In this document: positions 1-13,665 of the stretch, one piece after another
Layout of the letters: each line of letters opens with the position of its first letter
Numbering within the stretch: the first letter of the stretch is position 1
NCBI RefSeq assembly: GCF_036013915.1
Contig: NZ_CP107899.1
Coordinates: 6,724,001-6,788,000 of the forward strand
Origin: Streptomyces sp. NBC_00464
GTDB lineage: Bacteria > Actinomycetota > Actinomycetes > Streptomycetales > Streptomycetaceae
Direction: 5' to 3'
DNA length: 64,000 nucleotides
Program-made: the position numbers and the translations under genes
The notes under the pieces: generated by a model
Told to the model about the DNA's origin: nothing
The model's database searches: none
The model's input: the letters and a program-made list of their open reading frames with translations, nothing else

Positions 1-290
1 GTACGGCCACCGCGGTATCAACCAGCCCGTGCAGGACCGCTCGACCGGCAAGGTCGAGGTCACCGCGCACAACCACGGCTTCGCCGTCGACGCCCCGCTC
101 GACAAGGTCTCCGACACCGCCTACGGGCGCGCCGAGGTCTCCCACGTCTGCCTGAACGACCAGGTCGTCGAGGGCCTCCAGCTCCTCGACCGGCCGGCCT
201 TCAGCGTCCAGTACCACCCCGAAGCAGCCGCCGGCCCGCACGACGCCGCGTACCTCTTCGACCGCTTCGTATCCCTGATGGAGGGCCAGC

Positions 291-298
<8 letters not shown>
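1..298 (+). CDS. carA: Carbamoyl-phosphate synthase small subunit, C-terminal part (partial)
   Basis: This is the 3' end of a gene that begins before the window; the reading frame is open from base 2. The product is the glutaminase subunit, which releases ammonia from glutamine for carbamoyl phosphate synthesis, feeding pyrimidines and arginine. The visible part is the end of a class I glutamine amidotransferase domain: it shows [19 protein letters not shown] and the terminal VQYHPEA, whose His and Glu complete the Cys-His-Glu triad (the Cys lies outside the window). The stop overlaps the GTG start of carB, so the two subunits are translationally coupled. The identification is secure despite truncation. 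Confidence 0.95.
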
Positions 299-3599
<3,301 letters not shown>

Positions 3600-3607
3600 C
3601 AGCCCAG

Positions 3608-3637
3608 GAGGGGGACACCGGAAACGGTGTCCCCCTC
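3608..3637 (+). terminator. Perfect 13-bp hairpin with GAAA loop after carB
   Basis: GAGGGGGACACCG and CGGTGTCCCCCTC pair perfectly around a GAAA tetraloop, 8 bases after the carB stop. No U-run follows. It could be a partial terminator, an mRNA 3'-end protector or a processing site between carB and pyrD, which point the same way. Confidence 0.6.
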
Positions 3638-3700
3638 TTCGCGAGAACAGCAGTTCGTGAGATCACCGACGCGCCGAGACACCACCGAGGACACACCCCG

Positions 3701-4806
<1,106 letters not shown>

Positions 4807-4810
<4 letters not shown>

Positions 4811-5646
4811 CCCAGGAGCCCTTCGGCGCACGTCTGCGTCACGCCATGGACACCCGTGGACCGCTCTGTGTGGGCATCGACCCGCACGCGTCCCTGCTGA
4901 GCTCCTGGGGGCTCGGCGACGACGTCGCGGGCCTGGAGCGCTTCACCCGTACGGTCGTCGAGGCACTGGCCGACCGGGTCGCCGTGCTCAAGCCGCAGTC
5001 CGCGTTCTTCGAGAGGTTCGGCTCGCGCGGCGTCGCCGTACTGGAGAAGGCCGTCGAGGAGGCCAGGGCGGCCGGTGCGCTGGTCCTGATGGACGCCAAG
5101 CGCGGCGACATCGGCTCCACCATGGGCGCCTATGCCGCGACCTACCTGGACAAGGACTCGCCGCTGTTCTCGGACGCGGTCACGGTCTCGCCGTACCTCG
5201 GCTTCGGCTCGCTGCGGCCCGCGCTCGACGCCGCGGCGGTCTCCGGCTCCGGCGTCTTCGTGCTGGCTCTCACCTCCAACCCGGAGGGCGCCGAGGTGCA
5301 GCGGGCCACCGCGGCCGACGGCCGCTCCCTGGCCCAGGTGATGCTCGACCACATGGCCGCCGAGAACGAGGGGGTCACCCCGCTCGGCTCGGTGGGCGCG
5401 GTGGTCGGGGCGACGCTCGGCGACGCGGGTGCGAACCTCGCGATCAACGGCCCGCTGCTCGCGCCCGGCATCGGCGCCCAGGGCGCCACACCGGCGGATC
5501 TGCCGGGCGTCTTCGGCGACGCGGTCGGCAACGTGGTGCCCAGCGTCAGCCGGGGCGTGCTGCGCCACGGTCCGGACGCGTCAGGGCTGCGCGAAGCCGC
5601 CGAACGGTTCGCGGACGAGGTCCGCGCGGCCGTCTCGGACCGCTGA
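4807..5646 (+). CDS. pyrF: Orotidine 5'-phosphate decarboxylase
   Basis: The 279-residue enzyme decarboxylates OMP to UMP, the last step of de novo UMP synthesis. The catalytic Lys/Asp network is visible as LMDAKRGDIGSTM near residue 95, which is the form found in the longer actinobacterial (class 2) enzymes; DPH near the N-terminus and GIGAQGATPADL near the C-terminus fit the phosphate-binding loops. It starts with an ATGA overlap on pyrD and ends about 65 bp before a canonical terminator, so it closes the pyrimidine cluster. Confidence 0.96.
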
Positions 5647-5710
5647 CACTGCCACGTAACAGGCTGTTGACGGAATCCTGACCAAAAAACTCAGGTGTTA
5701 TGCCGGGAAT

Positions 5711-5742
5711 GTCCTGGTCGGCTAAGGCTGACCAGGACTTTT
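5711..5742 (+). terminator. Intrinsic terminator after pyrF
   Basis: GTCCTGGTC pairs with GACCAGGAC (9 bp) and is followed directly by TTTT, a proper U-run, which is rare in this G+C-rich DNA. It closes the car-pyr transcription unit before the sIHF promoter. Confidence 0.85.
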
Positions 5743-5754
5743 AGTCCGTTCTCG

Positions 5755-5783
5755 CTGACTCCGGCGGCCTTGGCCGCTAGTCT
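5755..5783 (+). promoter_or_regulatory. Predicted promoter of the sIHF gene
   Basis: CTGACT and TAGTCT are separated by exactly 17 bases, a good match to the main vegetative sigma factor consensus of streptomycetes. It lies between the pyrF terminator and the sIHF start, giving a leader of about 100 nt. Confidence 0.55.
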
Positions 5784-5891
5784 CCGTCGAGAGCCAACGA
5801 GCACAGGTTGTTCGCGGCTCACCAGGTGAGGGGCGATCCCGCTGCCTCACCGGTCCGTATCCGACAGATCGACATCCGAGGTGACGTAGGC

Positions 5892-6215
5892 GTGGCTCTT
5901 CCGCCCCTTACCCCTGAACAGCGCGCAGCCGCGCTCGAAAAGGCCGCCGCGGCTCGCCGGGAGCGGGCCGAGGTCAAGAATCGACTCAAGCACTCCGGCG
6001 CCTCCCTCCATGAGGTCATCAAGTCGGGCCAGGAGAACGACGTCATCGGCAAGATGAAGGTCTCCGCCCTGCTGGAGTCCCTGCCCGGCGTGGGCAAGGT
6101 CCGCGCCAAGCAGATCATGGAGCGGCTCGGCATCTCCGAGAGCCGCCGGGTCCGGGGTCTCGGCTCCAACCAGATCGCATCCCTGGAGCGTGAGTTCGGC
6201 GGCAGCGCCGCCTGA
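5892..6215 (+). CDS. mihF: Integration host factor, actinobacterial type (sIHF/mIHF)
   Basis: The 107-residue basic nucleoid-associated protein binds and bends DNA; in Streptomyces sIHF affects chromosome compaction, sporulation and antibiotic production. The sequence [20 protein letters not shown] starts a helical N-terminus, and [18 protein letters not shown] is the helix-two-turns-helix DNA-contact region. It is unrelated to E. coli IHF. The GTG at 5892 is chosen because it gives the conserved N-terminus and family length; the frame is open further upstream without family support. A 10-bp hairpin begins right at the stop and gmk follows. Confidence 0.95.
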   Translation: MALPPLTPEQRAAALEKAAAARRERAEVKNRLKHSGASLHEVIKSGQENDVIGKMKVSALLESLPGVGKVRAKQIMERLGISESRRVRGLGSNQIASLEREFGGSAA

Positions 6216-6239
6216 GGTTCTCAGGCACTCCTGAGAACC
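6216..6239 (+). terminator. Perfect 10-bp hairpin directly after sIHF
   Basis: GGTTCTCAGG and CCTGAGAACC pair perfectly around CACT, beginning at the base after the stop codon. It has no U-run and sits where the -35 region of gmk would be. Confidence 0.65.
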
Positions 6240-6241
6240 TG

Positions 6242-6247
6242 GATAAT
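6242..6247 (+). promoter_or_regulatory. -10 box of a probably leaderless gmk transcript
   Basis: GATAAT, close to TATAAT, ends six bases before the gmk ATG. A start point at the A of the ATG would fit, and no Shine-Dalgarno sequence is visible. The -35 region is weak (TTCTCA at 17-bp spacing, inside the hairpin). Confidence 0.5.
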
Positions 6248-6253
6248 CGCCCC

Positions 6254-6871
6254 ATGGTTGCAACATCCCGGGGGACGTCCCCCGTACCCCCGGACGTACG
6301 TCCGCGGCTGACCGTGCTCTCCGGCCCCTCGGGGGTCGGCAAGAGCACGGTCGTCGCGCATATGCGCAAGGTTCACCCCGAGGTATGGCTCTCGGTTTCG
6401 GCGACGACCCGCAAGCCCCGCCCCGGCGAACGCAACGGTGTCCACTACTTCTTCGTGGACAACGAGGAGTTCGACAAGCTGATCGCCAACGGTGAACTGC
6501 TGGAGTGGGCCGAGTTCGCCGGCAACCGCTACGGCACGCCCCGGCGTGCCGTGCAGGAGCGGCTGGAGGCCGGTGAGCCGGTGCTGCTGGAGATCGACCT
6601 CCAGGGCGCCCGGCTCGTCCGTCAGTCCATGGCCGACGCCCAACTGGTCTTTCTCGCCCCGCCGAGCTGGGACGAGCTGGTGCGCCGGCTCACCGGCCGC
6701 GGCACCGAGGCGCCCGAGGTGATCGAGCGCCGTCTCGGCGCCGCGAAGGTCGAACTGGCCGCCGAATCCGAGTTCGATACGACGCTCGTCAACACCTCCG
6801 TCGAGGACGTCGCACGTGAGCTGCTAGAATTGATGCTGGAGGCTTCCGGCCACCGTGCCGGCGGCGAATGA
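6254..6871 (+). CDS. gmk: Guanylate kinase
   Basis: The 205-residue enzyme phosphorylates GMP to GDP with ATP. The P-loop GPSGVGKST lies near residues 24-32; the GMP-binding region [11 protein letters not shown] and YFFVDNEEF follow, and LLEIDLQGA is the typical strand after the lid. The N-terminal 18 residues are a short extension before the conserved core. It lies upstream of rpoZ, an arrangement conserved well beyond actinobacteria (gmk-rpoZ-coaBC). Confidence 0.97.
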   Translation: MVATSRGTSPVPPDVRPRLTVLSGPSGVGKSTVVAHMRKVHPEVWLSVSATTRKPRPGERNGVHYFFVDNEEFDKLIANGELLEWAEFAGNRYGTPRRAVQERLEAGEPVLLEIDLQGARLVRQSMADAQLVFLAPPSWDELVRRLTGRGTEAPEVIERRLGAAKVELAAESEFDTTLVNTSVEDVARELLELMLEASGHRAGGE

Positions 6872-6963
6872 GCACAATGAACGCACCGACGCGGGGGCAC
6901 CGGCCACAAAGCCCCTGATCGTCAAAGATTTCTTTGATCTTCACCCCCTTCGGAAGGCAGAGA

Positions 6964-7236
6964 GTGTCCTCTTCCATCACCACGCCCGAGGGCATCATCA
7001 ACCCGCCGATTGATGAGCTCCTCGAAGCAACCGACTCGAAGTACAGCCTCGTGATCTACGCCGCCAAGCGCGCGCGCCAGATCAACGCGTACTACTCGCA
7101 GCTCGGTGAGGGACTCCTCGAGTACGTCGGTCCGCTCGTCGACACCCACGTCCACGAGAAGCCGCTCTCGATCGCGCTCCGCGAGATCAACGCGGGCCTG
7201 CTCACCTCCGAGGCCATCGAGGGCCCCGCGCAGTAA
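6964..7236 (+). CDS. rpoZ: DNA-directed RNA polymerase omega subunit
   Basis: The 90-residue subunit helps fold and stabilise the beta' subunit of RNA polymerase. The sequence has [27 protein letters not shown] in pieces typical of actinobacterial omega: the MAKEY-like segment [17 protein letters not shown] is the beta'-contact. GTG at 6964 is preferred over an ATG 30 bases upstream because GAAGGCAGA precedes it as a ribosome binding site and the length matches the family. A very strong 18-bp hairpin follows. Confidence 0.95.
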   Translation: MSSSITTPEGIINPPIDELLEATDSKYSLVIYAAKRARQINAYYSQLGEGLLEYVGPLVDTHVHEKPLSIALREINAGLLTSEAIEGPAQ

Positions 7237-7254
7237 GCAGGAAAACGCACCTTC

Positions 7255-7292
7255 ACCACAGGCCCGGCGGTCACGACCGCCGGGCCTGTGGT
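7255..7292 (+). terminator. Perfect 18-bp hairpin after rpoZ
   Basis: ACCACAGGCCCGGCGGTC pairs perfectly with GACCGCCGGGCCTGTGGT, leaving two unpaired bases at the tip. No U-run. It separates rpoZ from coaBC. Confidence 0.75.
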
Positions 7293-7382
7293 GTGTCCCG
7301 GGGCGACGGACCCGAGCCCGCGGCGGTGAGGCAGCATGGGGGATGTACGGAGCGCGTACGTATCCGAGTGCGGGGAGACGCA

Positions 7383-8585
7383 GTGGACAAGCCGAAGGTC
7401 GTTCTGGGGGTCAGCGGCGGCATCGCCGCGTACAAGGCGTGCGAGCTGCTGCGCCGGCTGACCGAGTCCGGCCACGACGTCCGGGTCGTCCCGACCGAGG
7501 CATCGCTCCACTTTGTGGGCGCCGCCACCTGGTCGGCGCTGTCCGGCCATCCGGTCTCCACCGAGGTGTGGAACGACGTCCACGAGGTCCCGCACGTGCG
7601 GATCGGACAGCACGCCGACCTCGTCGTCGTCGCCCCCGCCACCGCCGACATGCTCGCCAAGGCGGCCCACGGCCTGGCCGACGACCTGCTCACCAACACC
7701 CTGCTCACGGCCCGCTGTCCGGTCGTCTTCGCACCCGCGATGCACACCGAGATGTGGGAGCACCCCGCCACCCAGGAGAACGTCGCCACCCTGCGCCGCC
7801 GGGGCGCCGTCGTCATCGAGCCCGCCGTCGGGCGTCTCACCGGCGTCGACACCGGCAAGGGCCGGCTGCCGGATCCGGGGGAGATCTTCGAGGTCTGCCG
7901 CCGCGTCCTGGCCCGCGGCATCGCCGCCCCCGACCTCGTCGGCCGGCACGTGGTGATCAGTGCGGGCGGCACCCGTGAGCCGCTCGACCCGGTCCGCTAC
8001 CTCGGCAACCGCTCCTCCGGCAAGCAGGGGTACGCGCTCGCCCGCACCGCCGTCGCCCGCGGCGCCCGGGTCACGCTCGTCGAGGCCAACACCGGACTGC
8101 CCGATCCGTCCGGCGCCGACATCGTCCGCGTCGGCACCGCGGTGCAGCTGCGCGAGGCCGTGCTGAAGGCGGCGGCGGACGCCGACGTCGTGGTGATGGC
8201 GGCGGCGGTCGCCGACTTCCGCCCCACCGAGTACGCCCAGGGGAAGATCAAGAAGAAGGACGGCCAGGAGCCCGCCCCCATCGCCCTCGTACGCAATCCC
8301 GACATCCTCGCCGAGGTGTCCGCCGAGCGCGCCACGCCGGAGCAGGTCGTCGTCGGATTCGCCGCCGAGACCGACGACGTCCTCGCCAACGGCAGGGAGA
8401 AGCTGCGCCGCAAGGGCTGCGATCTGCTGGTGGTCAACGAGGTGGGGGAGCGCAAGACCTTCGGCTCGGAGGAGAACGAGGCGGTGGTACTCGCGGCGGA
8501 CGGCGGCGAGACCCCGGTGCCCTACGGGCCCAAGGAAGCGCTTGCCGACACGGTCTGGGACCTCGTGTCGTCGCGTCTTGGGTGA
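7383..8585 (+). CDS. coaBC: Bifunctional phosphopantothenoylcysteine decarboxylase / phosphopantothenate-cysteine ligase
   Basis: The 400-residue fusion carries out two steps of coenzyme A synthesis: coupling cysteine to 4'-phosphopantothenate, then decarboxylating the product. The N-terminal CoaC flavoprotein domain (about 1-190) has GVSGGIAAYKACEL for FMN, the active-site His in HVRIGQHADL, and PAMHTEMW. The CoaB domain (about 195-400) starts at VVISAGGTREPLDPVR and has the Lys-rich loop KIKKKD. GTG at 7383 has GGGGAGACGC just upstream. It follows rpoZ and precedes metK. Confidence 0.96.
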   Translation: MDKPKVVLGVSGGIAAYKACELLRRLTESGHDVRVVPTEASLHFVGAATWSALSGHPVSTEVWNDVHEVPHVRIGQHADLVVVAPATADMLAKAAHGLADDLLTNTLLTARCPVVFAPAMHTEMWEHPATQENVATLRRRGAVVIEPAVGRLTGVDTGKGRLPDPGEIFEVCRRVLARGIAAPDLVGRHVVISAGGTREPLDPVRYLGNRSSGKQGYALARTAVARGARVTLVEANTGLPDPSGADIVRVGTAVQLREAVLKAAADADVVVMAAAVADFRPTEYAQGKIKKKDGQEPAPIALVRNPDILAEVSAERATPEQVVVGFAAETDDVLANGREKLRRKGCDLLVVNEVGERKTFGSEENEAVVLAADGGETPVPYGPKEALADTVWDLVSSRLG

Positions 8586-8713
8586 ATTTCTCGTGTCGTC
8601 GCCCCGCGGGCCCGACCCCCCGCAACACGGGCGTGAACGGCGCCGGGGCGGCCTTCCGGGCACTTCAGAGCGCCGGTGCCGCATGTCACAGATCTCCCAA
8701 AGGGCGAGACACG

Positions 8714-8742
8714 TTGTCCGGCAGCCGGAGCCGACCGATAAA
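8714..8742 (+). promoter_or_regulatory. Predicted metK promoter
   Basis: TTGTCC and GATAAA are spaced by 17 bases, a strong vegetative-type promoter about 80 bp upstream of metK. The rest of the 240-bp gap between coaBC and metK shows no recognisable SAM riboswitch. Confidence 0.6.
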
Positions 8743-8825
8743 CTGGTCGAGGTTCGTACCGGGCGCAGCTCCCGGGCCGTCCGCCAAATGATCAGCCAGC
8801 AGCCGCTGCAACCCCAGGGAGCGAT

Positions 8826-10034
8826 GTGTCCCGCCGTCTCTTCACCTCGGAGTCCGTCACCGAGGGTCACCCCGACAAGATCGCTGACCAGATCAGCGAC
8901 ACCATTCTCGATGCACTCCTGCGCGAGGACCCGACGTCGCGCGTCGCCGTCGAGACCTTGATCACCACCGGTCTGGTGCATGTTGCGGGTGAGGTCACGA
9001 CCAAGGCCTACGCCGACATCCCGACACTGGTCCGCAACCGGATCCTTGAGATCGGCTACGACTCCTCGAAGAAGGGCTTCGACGGCGCCTCCTGCGGCGT
9101 GTCGGTGTCCATCGGCGCGCAGTCGGCCGATATCGCACAGGGCGTCGACACCGCGTACGAGAAGCGGGTCGAAGGCGACGAGGACGAGCTCGACAAGCAG
9201 GGCGCCGGCGACCAGGGCCTGATGTTCGGGTATGCCTGCGACGAGACGCCCGAGCTGATGCCGCTGCCCATCCACCTCGCCCACCGGCTCTCGCGCCGGC
9301 TGTCCGAGGTCCGCAAGAACGGGACCATCCCGTACCTGCGCCCCGACGGCAAGACCCAGGTCACCATCGAGTACGACGGCGACAAGGCCGTCCGTCTCGA
9401 CACGGTCGTCGTCTCCTCGCAGCACGCGAGCGACATCGACCTCGACTCACTGCTCGCTCCCGACATCCGCGAGTTCGTCGTCGAGCACGTCCTGAACCAG
9501 CTCATCGAGGACGGCATCAAGCTCGACACCGACGGCTACCGCCTGCTGGTCAACCCGACCGGTCGTTTCGAGATCGGCGGCCCGATGGGCGACGCCGGCC
9601 TGACCGGTCGCAAGATCATCATCGACACCTACGGCGGCATGGCCCGTCACGGCGGCGGTGCCTTCTCGGGCAAGGACCCGTCGAAGGTGGACCGCTCGGC
9701 CGCGTACGCGATGCGCTGGGTCGCCAAGAACGTCGTCGCGGCGGGCCTCGCCGCCCGGTGCGAGGTGCAGGTCGCGTACGCGATCGGCAAGGCCGAGCCG
9801 GTCGGTCTCTTCGTCGAGACCTTCGGCACCGCCTCGATCGAGACCGAGAAGATCGAGCACGCCATCGGCGAGGTCTTCGACCTCCGCCCGGCCGCGATCA
9901 TCCGCGACCTCGACCTGCTGCGTCCGATCTACGCCCAGACCGCTGCCTACGGCCACTTCGGCCGTGAGCTCCCCGACTTCACGTGGGAGCGCACCGACCG
10001 CGTGGACGCGCTGCGCAAGGCCGCAGGCCTGTAG
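8826..10034 (+). CDS. metK: S-adenosylmethionine synthetase
   Basis: The 402-residue enzyme makes SAM from methionine and ATP, releasing phosphate and pyrophosphate. Signature segments are [17 protein letters not shown] at the N-terminus, [12 protein letters not shown] near residue 125, and the phosphate loop [16 protein letters not shown] near residue 277. In Streptomyces SAM level influences antibiotic production and sporulation. The GTG start has GGGAGCGAT upstream. A 12-bp hairpin follows 37 bp after the stop. Confidence 0.98.
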   Translation: MSRRLFTSESVTEGHPDKIADQISDTILDALLREDPTSRVAVETLITTGLVHVAGEVTTKAYADIPTLVRNRILEIGYDSSKKGFDGASCGVSVSIGAQSADIAQGVDTAYEKRVEGDEDELDKQGAGDQGLMFGYACDETPELMPLPIHLAHRLSRRLSEVRKNGTIPYLRPDGKTQVTIEYDGDKAVRLDTVVVSSQHASDIDLDSLLAPDIREFVVEHVLNQLIEDGIKLDTDGYRLLVNPTGRFEIGGPMGDAGLTGRKIIIDTYGGMARHGGGAFSGKDPSKVDRSAAYAMRWVAKNVVAAGLAARCEVQVAYAIGKAEPVGLFVETFGTASIETEKIEHAIGEVFDLRPAAIIRDLDLLRPIYAQTAAYGHFGRELPDFTWERTDRVDALRKAAGL

Positions 10035-10071
10035 GCCTGCCGGCCGCCCCTCCAGGGGCGTCGTACGTACG

Positions 10072-10108
10072 CCGGAGCCCGGATGCCGTCACGGTGTCCG
10101 GGCTCCGG
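10072..10108 (+). terminator. 12-bp hairpin after metK
   Basis: CCGGAGCCCGGA pairs with TCCGGGCTCCGG around a 13-nt loop. No U-run. It probably terminates or stabilises the metK mRNA. Between it and priA lie three imperfect tandem copies of a GGCCTGTTCGC-like unit (about 10156-10200). Confidence 0.65.
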
Positions 10109-10250
10109 TGCGTCCGTGTCCGGTCAGGGCCGCCCGGGACGGCCGGTCCGCGGAGGCCTGTTCGCGGAGACCCGTTCGCCCAGGCCTGTTCTCGCAGGCC
10201 CGGGTGATCGACGGCCTCGGCTGTCAGTGACATCTGGTAGGAATTTGGCT

Positions 10251-12410
10251 GTGAGCAGCGACGACAGGCGGTCCGACGAGCCCGGTGCCGGGGAGCCGGA
10301 GCAGCTTGCGCTGATCCGGGAGACCGTGCGCCGGGCCAAGGTGCCGCGTGCCAAACCGCGTACCTGGCGCGGGGCCGCGCTCGCCAAGGAGCTCCCCGTC
10401 GCCCGCGTGCTGGTCAACAAGGGCGTGCTCCACCTCGACCAGTACTTCGACTACGCCGTGCCCGAGGAACTCGACGCAGAGGCACAGCCCGGTGTGCGGG
10501 TGCGGGTGCGATTCGGGGCCGGGGGACGCAACGTCCGGGGCGGACGGCGCGAGGGCGGCGGGCTCATCGACGGATTCCTGGTCGAGCGGCTGGCCGAGTC
10601 CGACTACAACGGGGCGCTGGCCGCGCTCGCCTCCGTCGTCTCACCCGAACCCGTCCTCGGCCCGGGGCTGCTCTCACTCGCCCGGTCCGTCGCCGACCGG
10701 TATGCGGGCAGCCTCGCCGACGTCCTTCAGCTCGCGGTGCCGCCGCGGAACGCCCGTGCCGAGGGCAAGCCGTCGCCCGAGCCGCTGCCCCCGCCCTCGC
10801 CGCCGTCGCCCGGCACCTGGCAGCGGTACGCGCAGGGCCCCGCCTTCCTGTCCGCGCTGGCCGACGGGGGAGCGCCCCGCGCGGTGTGGACCGCGCTGCC
10901 GGGTCCGCACTGGCCGCAGGAGATCGCCGTCGCCGTCGCCGCGACCCTCGCGTCGGGACGCGGCGCGCTGGTCGTCGTCCCCGACGGGCGGACCGCGGGG
11001 CGCGTCGACGCCGCCCTGACCGGACTGCTCGGCGAGGGCCGCCACGCGACGCTGACGGCCGGTTCGGGGCCCGAGAAGCGCTACCGGGAGTGGCTCGCCG
11101 TGAGCCGCGGATCCGTGCGGGCGGTCGTCGGGACCCGGGCCGCGATGTTCGCCCCCGTCGCCGACCTCGGCCTGGTCGCGGTCTGGGACGACGGGGACTC
11201 CAGCCACAGCGATGACAACGCCCCCTTCCCGCACGTCCGTGAGGTCCTGGAGCTGCGGGCCGTGCACGGCCGGTGCGCCTTCCTGCTCGGCGGGACGAGC
11301 TGCACCGTGGAGGCCGCGCAGCTGGTCGAGAGCGGCTGGGCGCTGCCGCTGCGCGCGGACCGGGAGCAGCTGCGGATCGCTGCACCCCTGGTCCGCACCG
11401 TCGGTGACGGCGAGCTCGCGCGGGACGGCGCCGCCCGCGCGGCCCGGCTGCCGAGCCTGGCCTGGCAGACCGTGCGCGACGGGCTGCGCACCGGTCCGGT
11501 GCTGGTGCAGGTGCCGCGCCGTGGCTACGCCCCCCGGCTGGCCTGCGAGCGCTGCCGCGAGCCCGCGCGGTGCCGGCACTGCGCCGGGCCTCTGGAGGCG
11601 CCCGACCAGCAGGATCTGAACTGTGCCTGGTGCGGGAAGGCCGAGACGTCCTGGACGTGCGTCGCCTGTGGCTCCCGCCGGCTGCGCGCACAGATCGTCG
11701 GCGCCCGCCGGACCGCGGAAGAGCTCGGCCGCGCCTTTCCCGCCGTGCCGGTACGCACCTCCGGCCGCGACCACATCCTGGACTCGGTGCCCGACCAGCC
11801 CGCGCTGGTGGTCAGCACCCCGGGCGCCGAGCCGGTCGCCGAGGGCGGGTACGCGGCGGCATTGCTGCTGGACGGCTGGGCGATGGTCGGCCGCCCCGAC
11901 CTGCGGGCCGGTGAGGAGGCGCTGCGCCGCTGGACGGCCGCTGCCGCGCTGGTGCGGGGGCAGCCGGAGGGCGGCACGGTGGTGATCGTCGCCGAGCCGA
12001 CGCTGCGGCCCGTGCAGGCCCTGGTGCGCTGGGACCCGGTCGGCCACGCCCGGCGTGAACTCGCGGAACGGGCCGAGCTGGGCTTTCCGCCGGTGTCCCG
12101 GATGGCGTCGGTGACGGGGACGCCGGAGGCCCTCGCCGGGTTCCTGGCCGCCGCGGAACTGCCGGCGGACGCCCAGGTGCTCGGTCCGGTGCCGGTCCCG
12201 GTCGGTGAGCCCGGACGGCCCCGCAGACCCTCTGACGCACCCGTGGGCGAGGCCTGGGAGCGGGCCCTGATCAGGGTGCCACCGGGCAGCGGGGCGGCGC
12301 TGGCGGCCGCGCTGAAGGGGGCCCAGGCGGCACGCATGTCCCGTGGCGGCGGGGGCGGCGGCGCCGGCGGTGCGGTGCGGATCCGGGTGGACCCGCCGGA
12401 CATCGGGTGA
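10251..12410 (+). CDS. priA: PriA-like primosomal protein N', helicase motifs degenerate
   Basis: The 719-residue protein aligns with PriA, the replication restart protein that recognises forks. The N-terminal 3'-end-binding region is present (VARVLVNKGVLHLDQYFDYAVP). The zinc-binding domain is intact: CERCREPARCRHC at about 432-444 and CAWC / CVACG at about 459-475. The helicase core is not: where Walker A should be there is GPHWPQEIAVAV, and Walker B reads WDDGDSSHSDD instead of DEEH. Helicase-dead PriA is typical of actinobacteria, so a loading or scaffold role is likely. GTG at 10251 is chosen because a TAGGAAT box ends 7 bases upstream, suggesting a leaderless mRNA, and the protein then begins like relatives. 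Confidence 0.9.
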   Translation: MSSDDRRSDEPGAGEPEQLALIRETVRRAKVPRAKPRTWRGAALAKELPVARVLVNKGVLHLDQYFDYAVPEELDAEAQPGVRVRVRFGAGGRNVRGGRREGGGLIDGFLVERLAESDYNGALAALASVVSPEPVLGPGLLSLARSVADRYAGSLADVLQLAVPPRNARAEGKPSPEPLPPPSPPSPGTWQRYAQGPAFLSALADGGAPRAVWTALPGPHWPQEIAVAVAATLASGRGALVVVPDGRTAGRVDAALTGLLGEGRHATLTAGSGPEKRYREWLAVSRGSVRAVVGTRAAMFAPVADLGLVAVWDDGDSSHSDDNAPFPHVREVLELRAVHGRCAFLLGGTSCTVEAAQLVESGWALPLRADREQLRIAAPLVRTVGDGELARDGAARAARLPSLAWQTVRDGLRTGPVLVQVPRRGYAPRLACERCREPARCRHCAGPLEAPDQQDLNCAWCGKAETSWTCVACGSRRLRAQIVGARRTAEELGRAFPAVPVRTSGRDHILDSVPDQPALVVSTPGAEPVAEGGYAAALLLDGWAMVGRPDLRAGEEALRRWTAAAALVRGQPEGGTVVIVAEPTLRPVQALVRWDPVGHARRELAERAELGFPPVSRMASVTGTPEALAGFLAAAELPADAQVLGPVPVPVGEPGRPRRPSDAPVGEAWERALIRVPPGSGAALAAALKGAQAARMSRGGGGGGAGGAVRIRVDPPDIG

Positions 12411-12442
12411 CCCGGCGCGTGGGGGCCGGGGCCCCTGGGCTG

Positions 12443-12867
12443 GGGGTTCCGTCCTCAATCGCCGGACGGGCTTGGGTGCGGGTGCCCCGCGGGCGCTGTT
12501 GCCCGGTGGGTGGGGGTCCGGGGCCCCTCCGGGGCGTCTCCTCGGACGACGAACGTTCCGCGGGTACGTGATGGACCCGGGTATCTGTTCGTCGTCCTGC
12601 GGGGACTCCCCTGCACGGCCCCGGACCCGGCCGTCGCGCGTCTGCGGCAGCAGTATCGCCGGTGTTCAGACGCACGCGATGCAGGGTGGGGGCGTGCAGG
12701 GGAGTCCCCGCAGAAAATGGCGTACGACCCGGGTCCGCAGCGTTGCCGGGTGCACACGCCATTTTTGAGGAGTCTCCCCGGAGGGCCCTCACCCCCACCC
12801 ACCGGGCAAGGGCGAACCCGCGGGGGACCCGCACACAAGCCCGTCCGGCGATTGAGGACGGAACCCC
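12443..12867. repeat. Dispersed palindromic element, copy A (425 bp)
   Basis: The element fills the gap between the convergent genes priA and the one at 12882. Its ends are a perfect 32-bp inverted repeat (12443-12474 and 12836-12867) starting GGGGTTCCGTCCTCAATCGC. Further pairing continues inward (TTGCCCGGTGGGTGGGGGT with its complement), so each arm is paired over about 95 bp. Inside are three more stems: a left hairpin (GGACGACGAAC with GTTCGTCGTCC), a central arm closed by 20 perfect pairs (CTGCGGGGACTCCCCTGCAC), and a right hairpin (AAAATGGCGT with ACGCCATTTTT). The whole folds as a cloverleaf in RNA or a cruciform in DNA. It has no coding potential that is conserved. A second copy lies at 49855-50317. 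Confidence 0.93.
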
Positions 12868-12881
12868 GCACCCCAGGGGGG

Positions 12882-13665
<784 letters not shown>

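Noticed and set aside
8586..8825. SAM riboswitch upstream of metK
   Set aside because: I looked for SAM-I, SAM-II and SAM-IV-like conserved blocks and found none; only a good promoter is visible.
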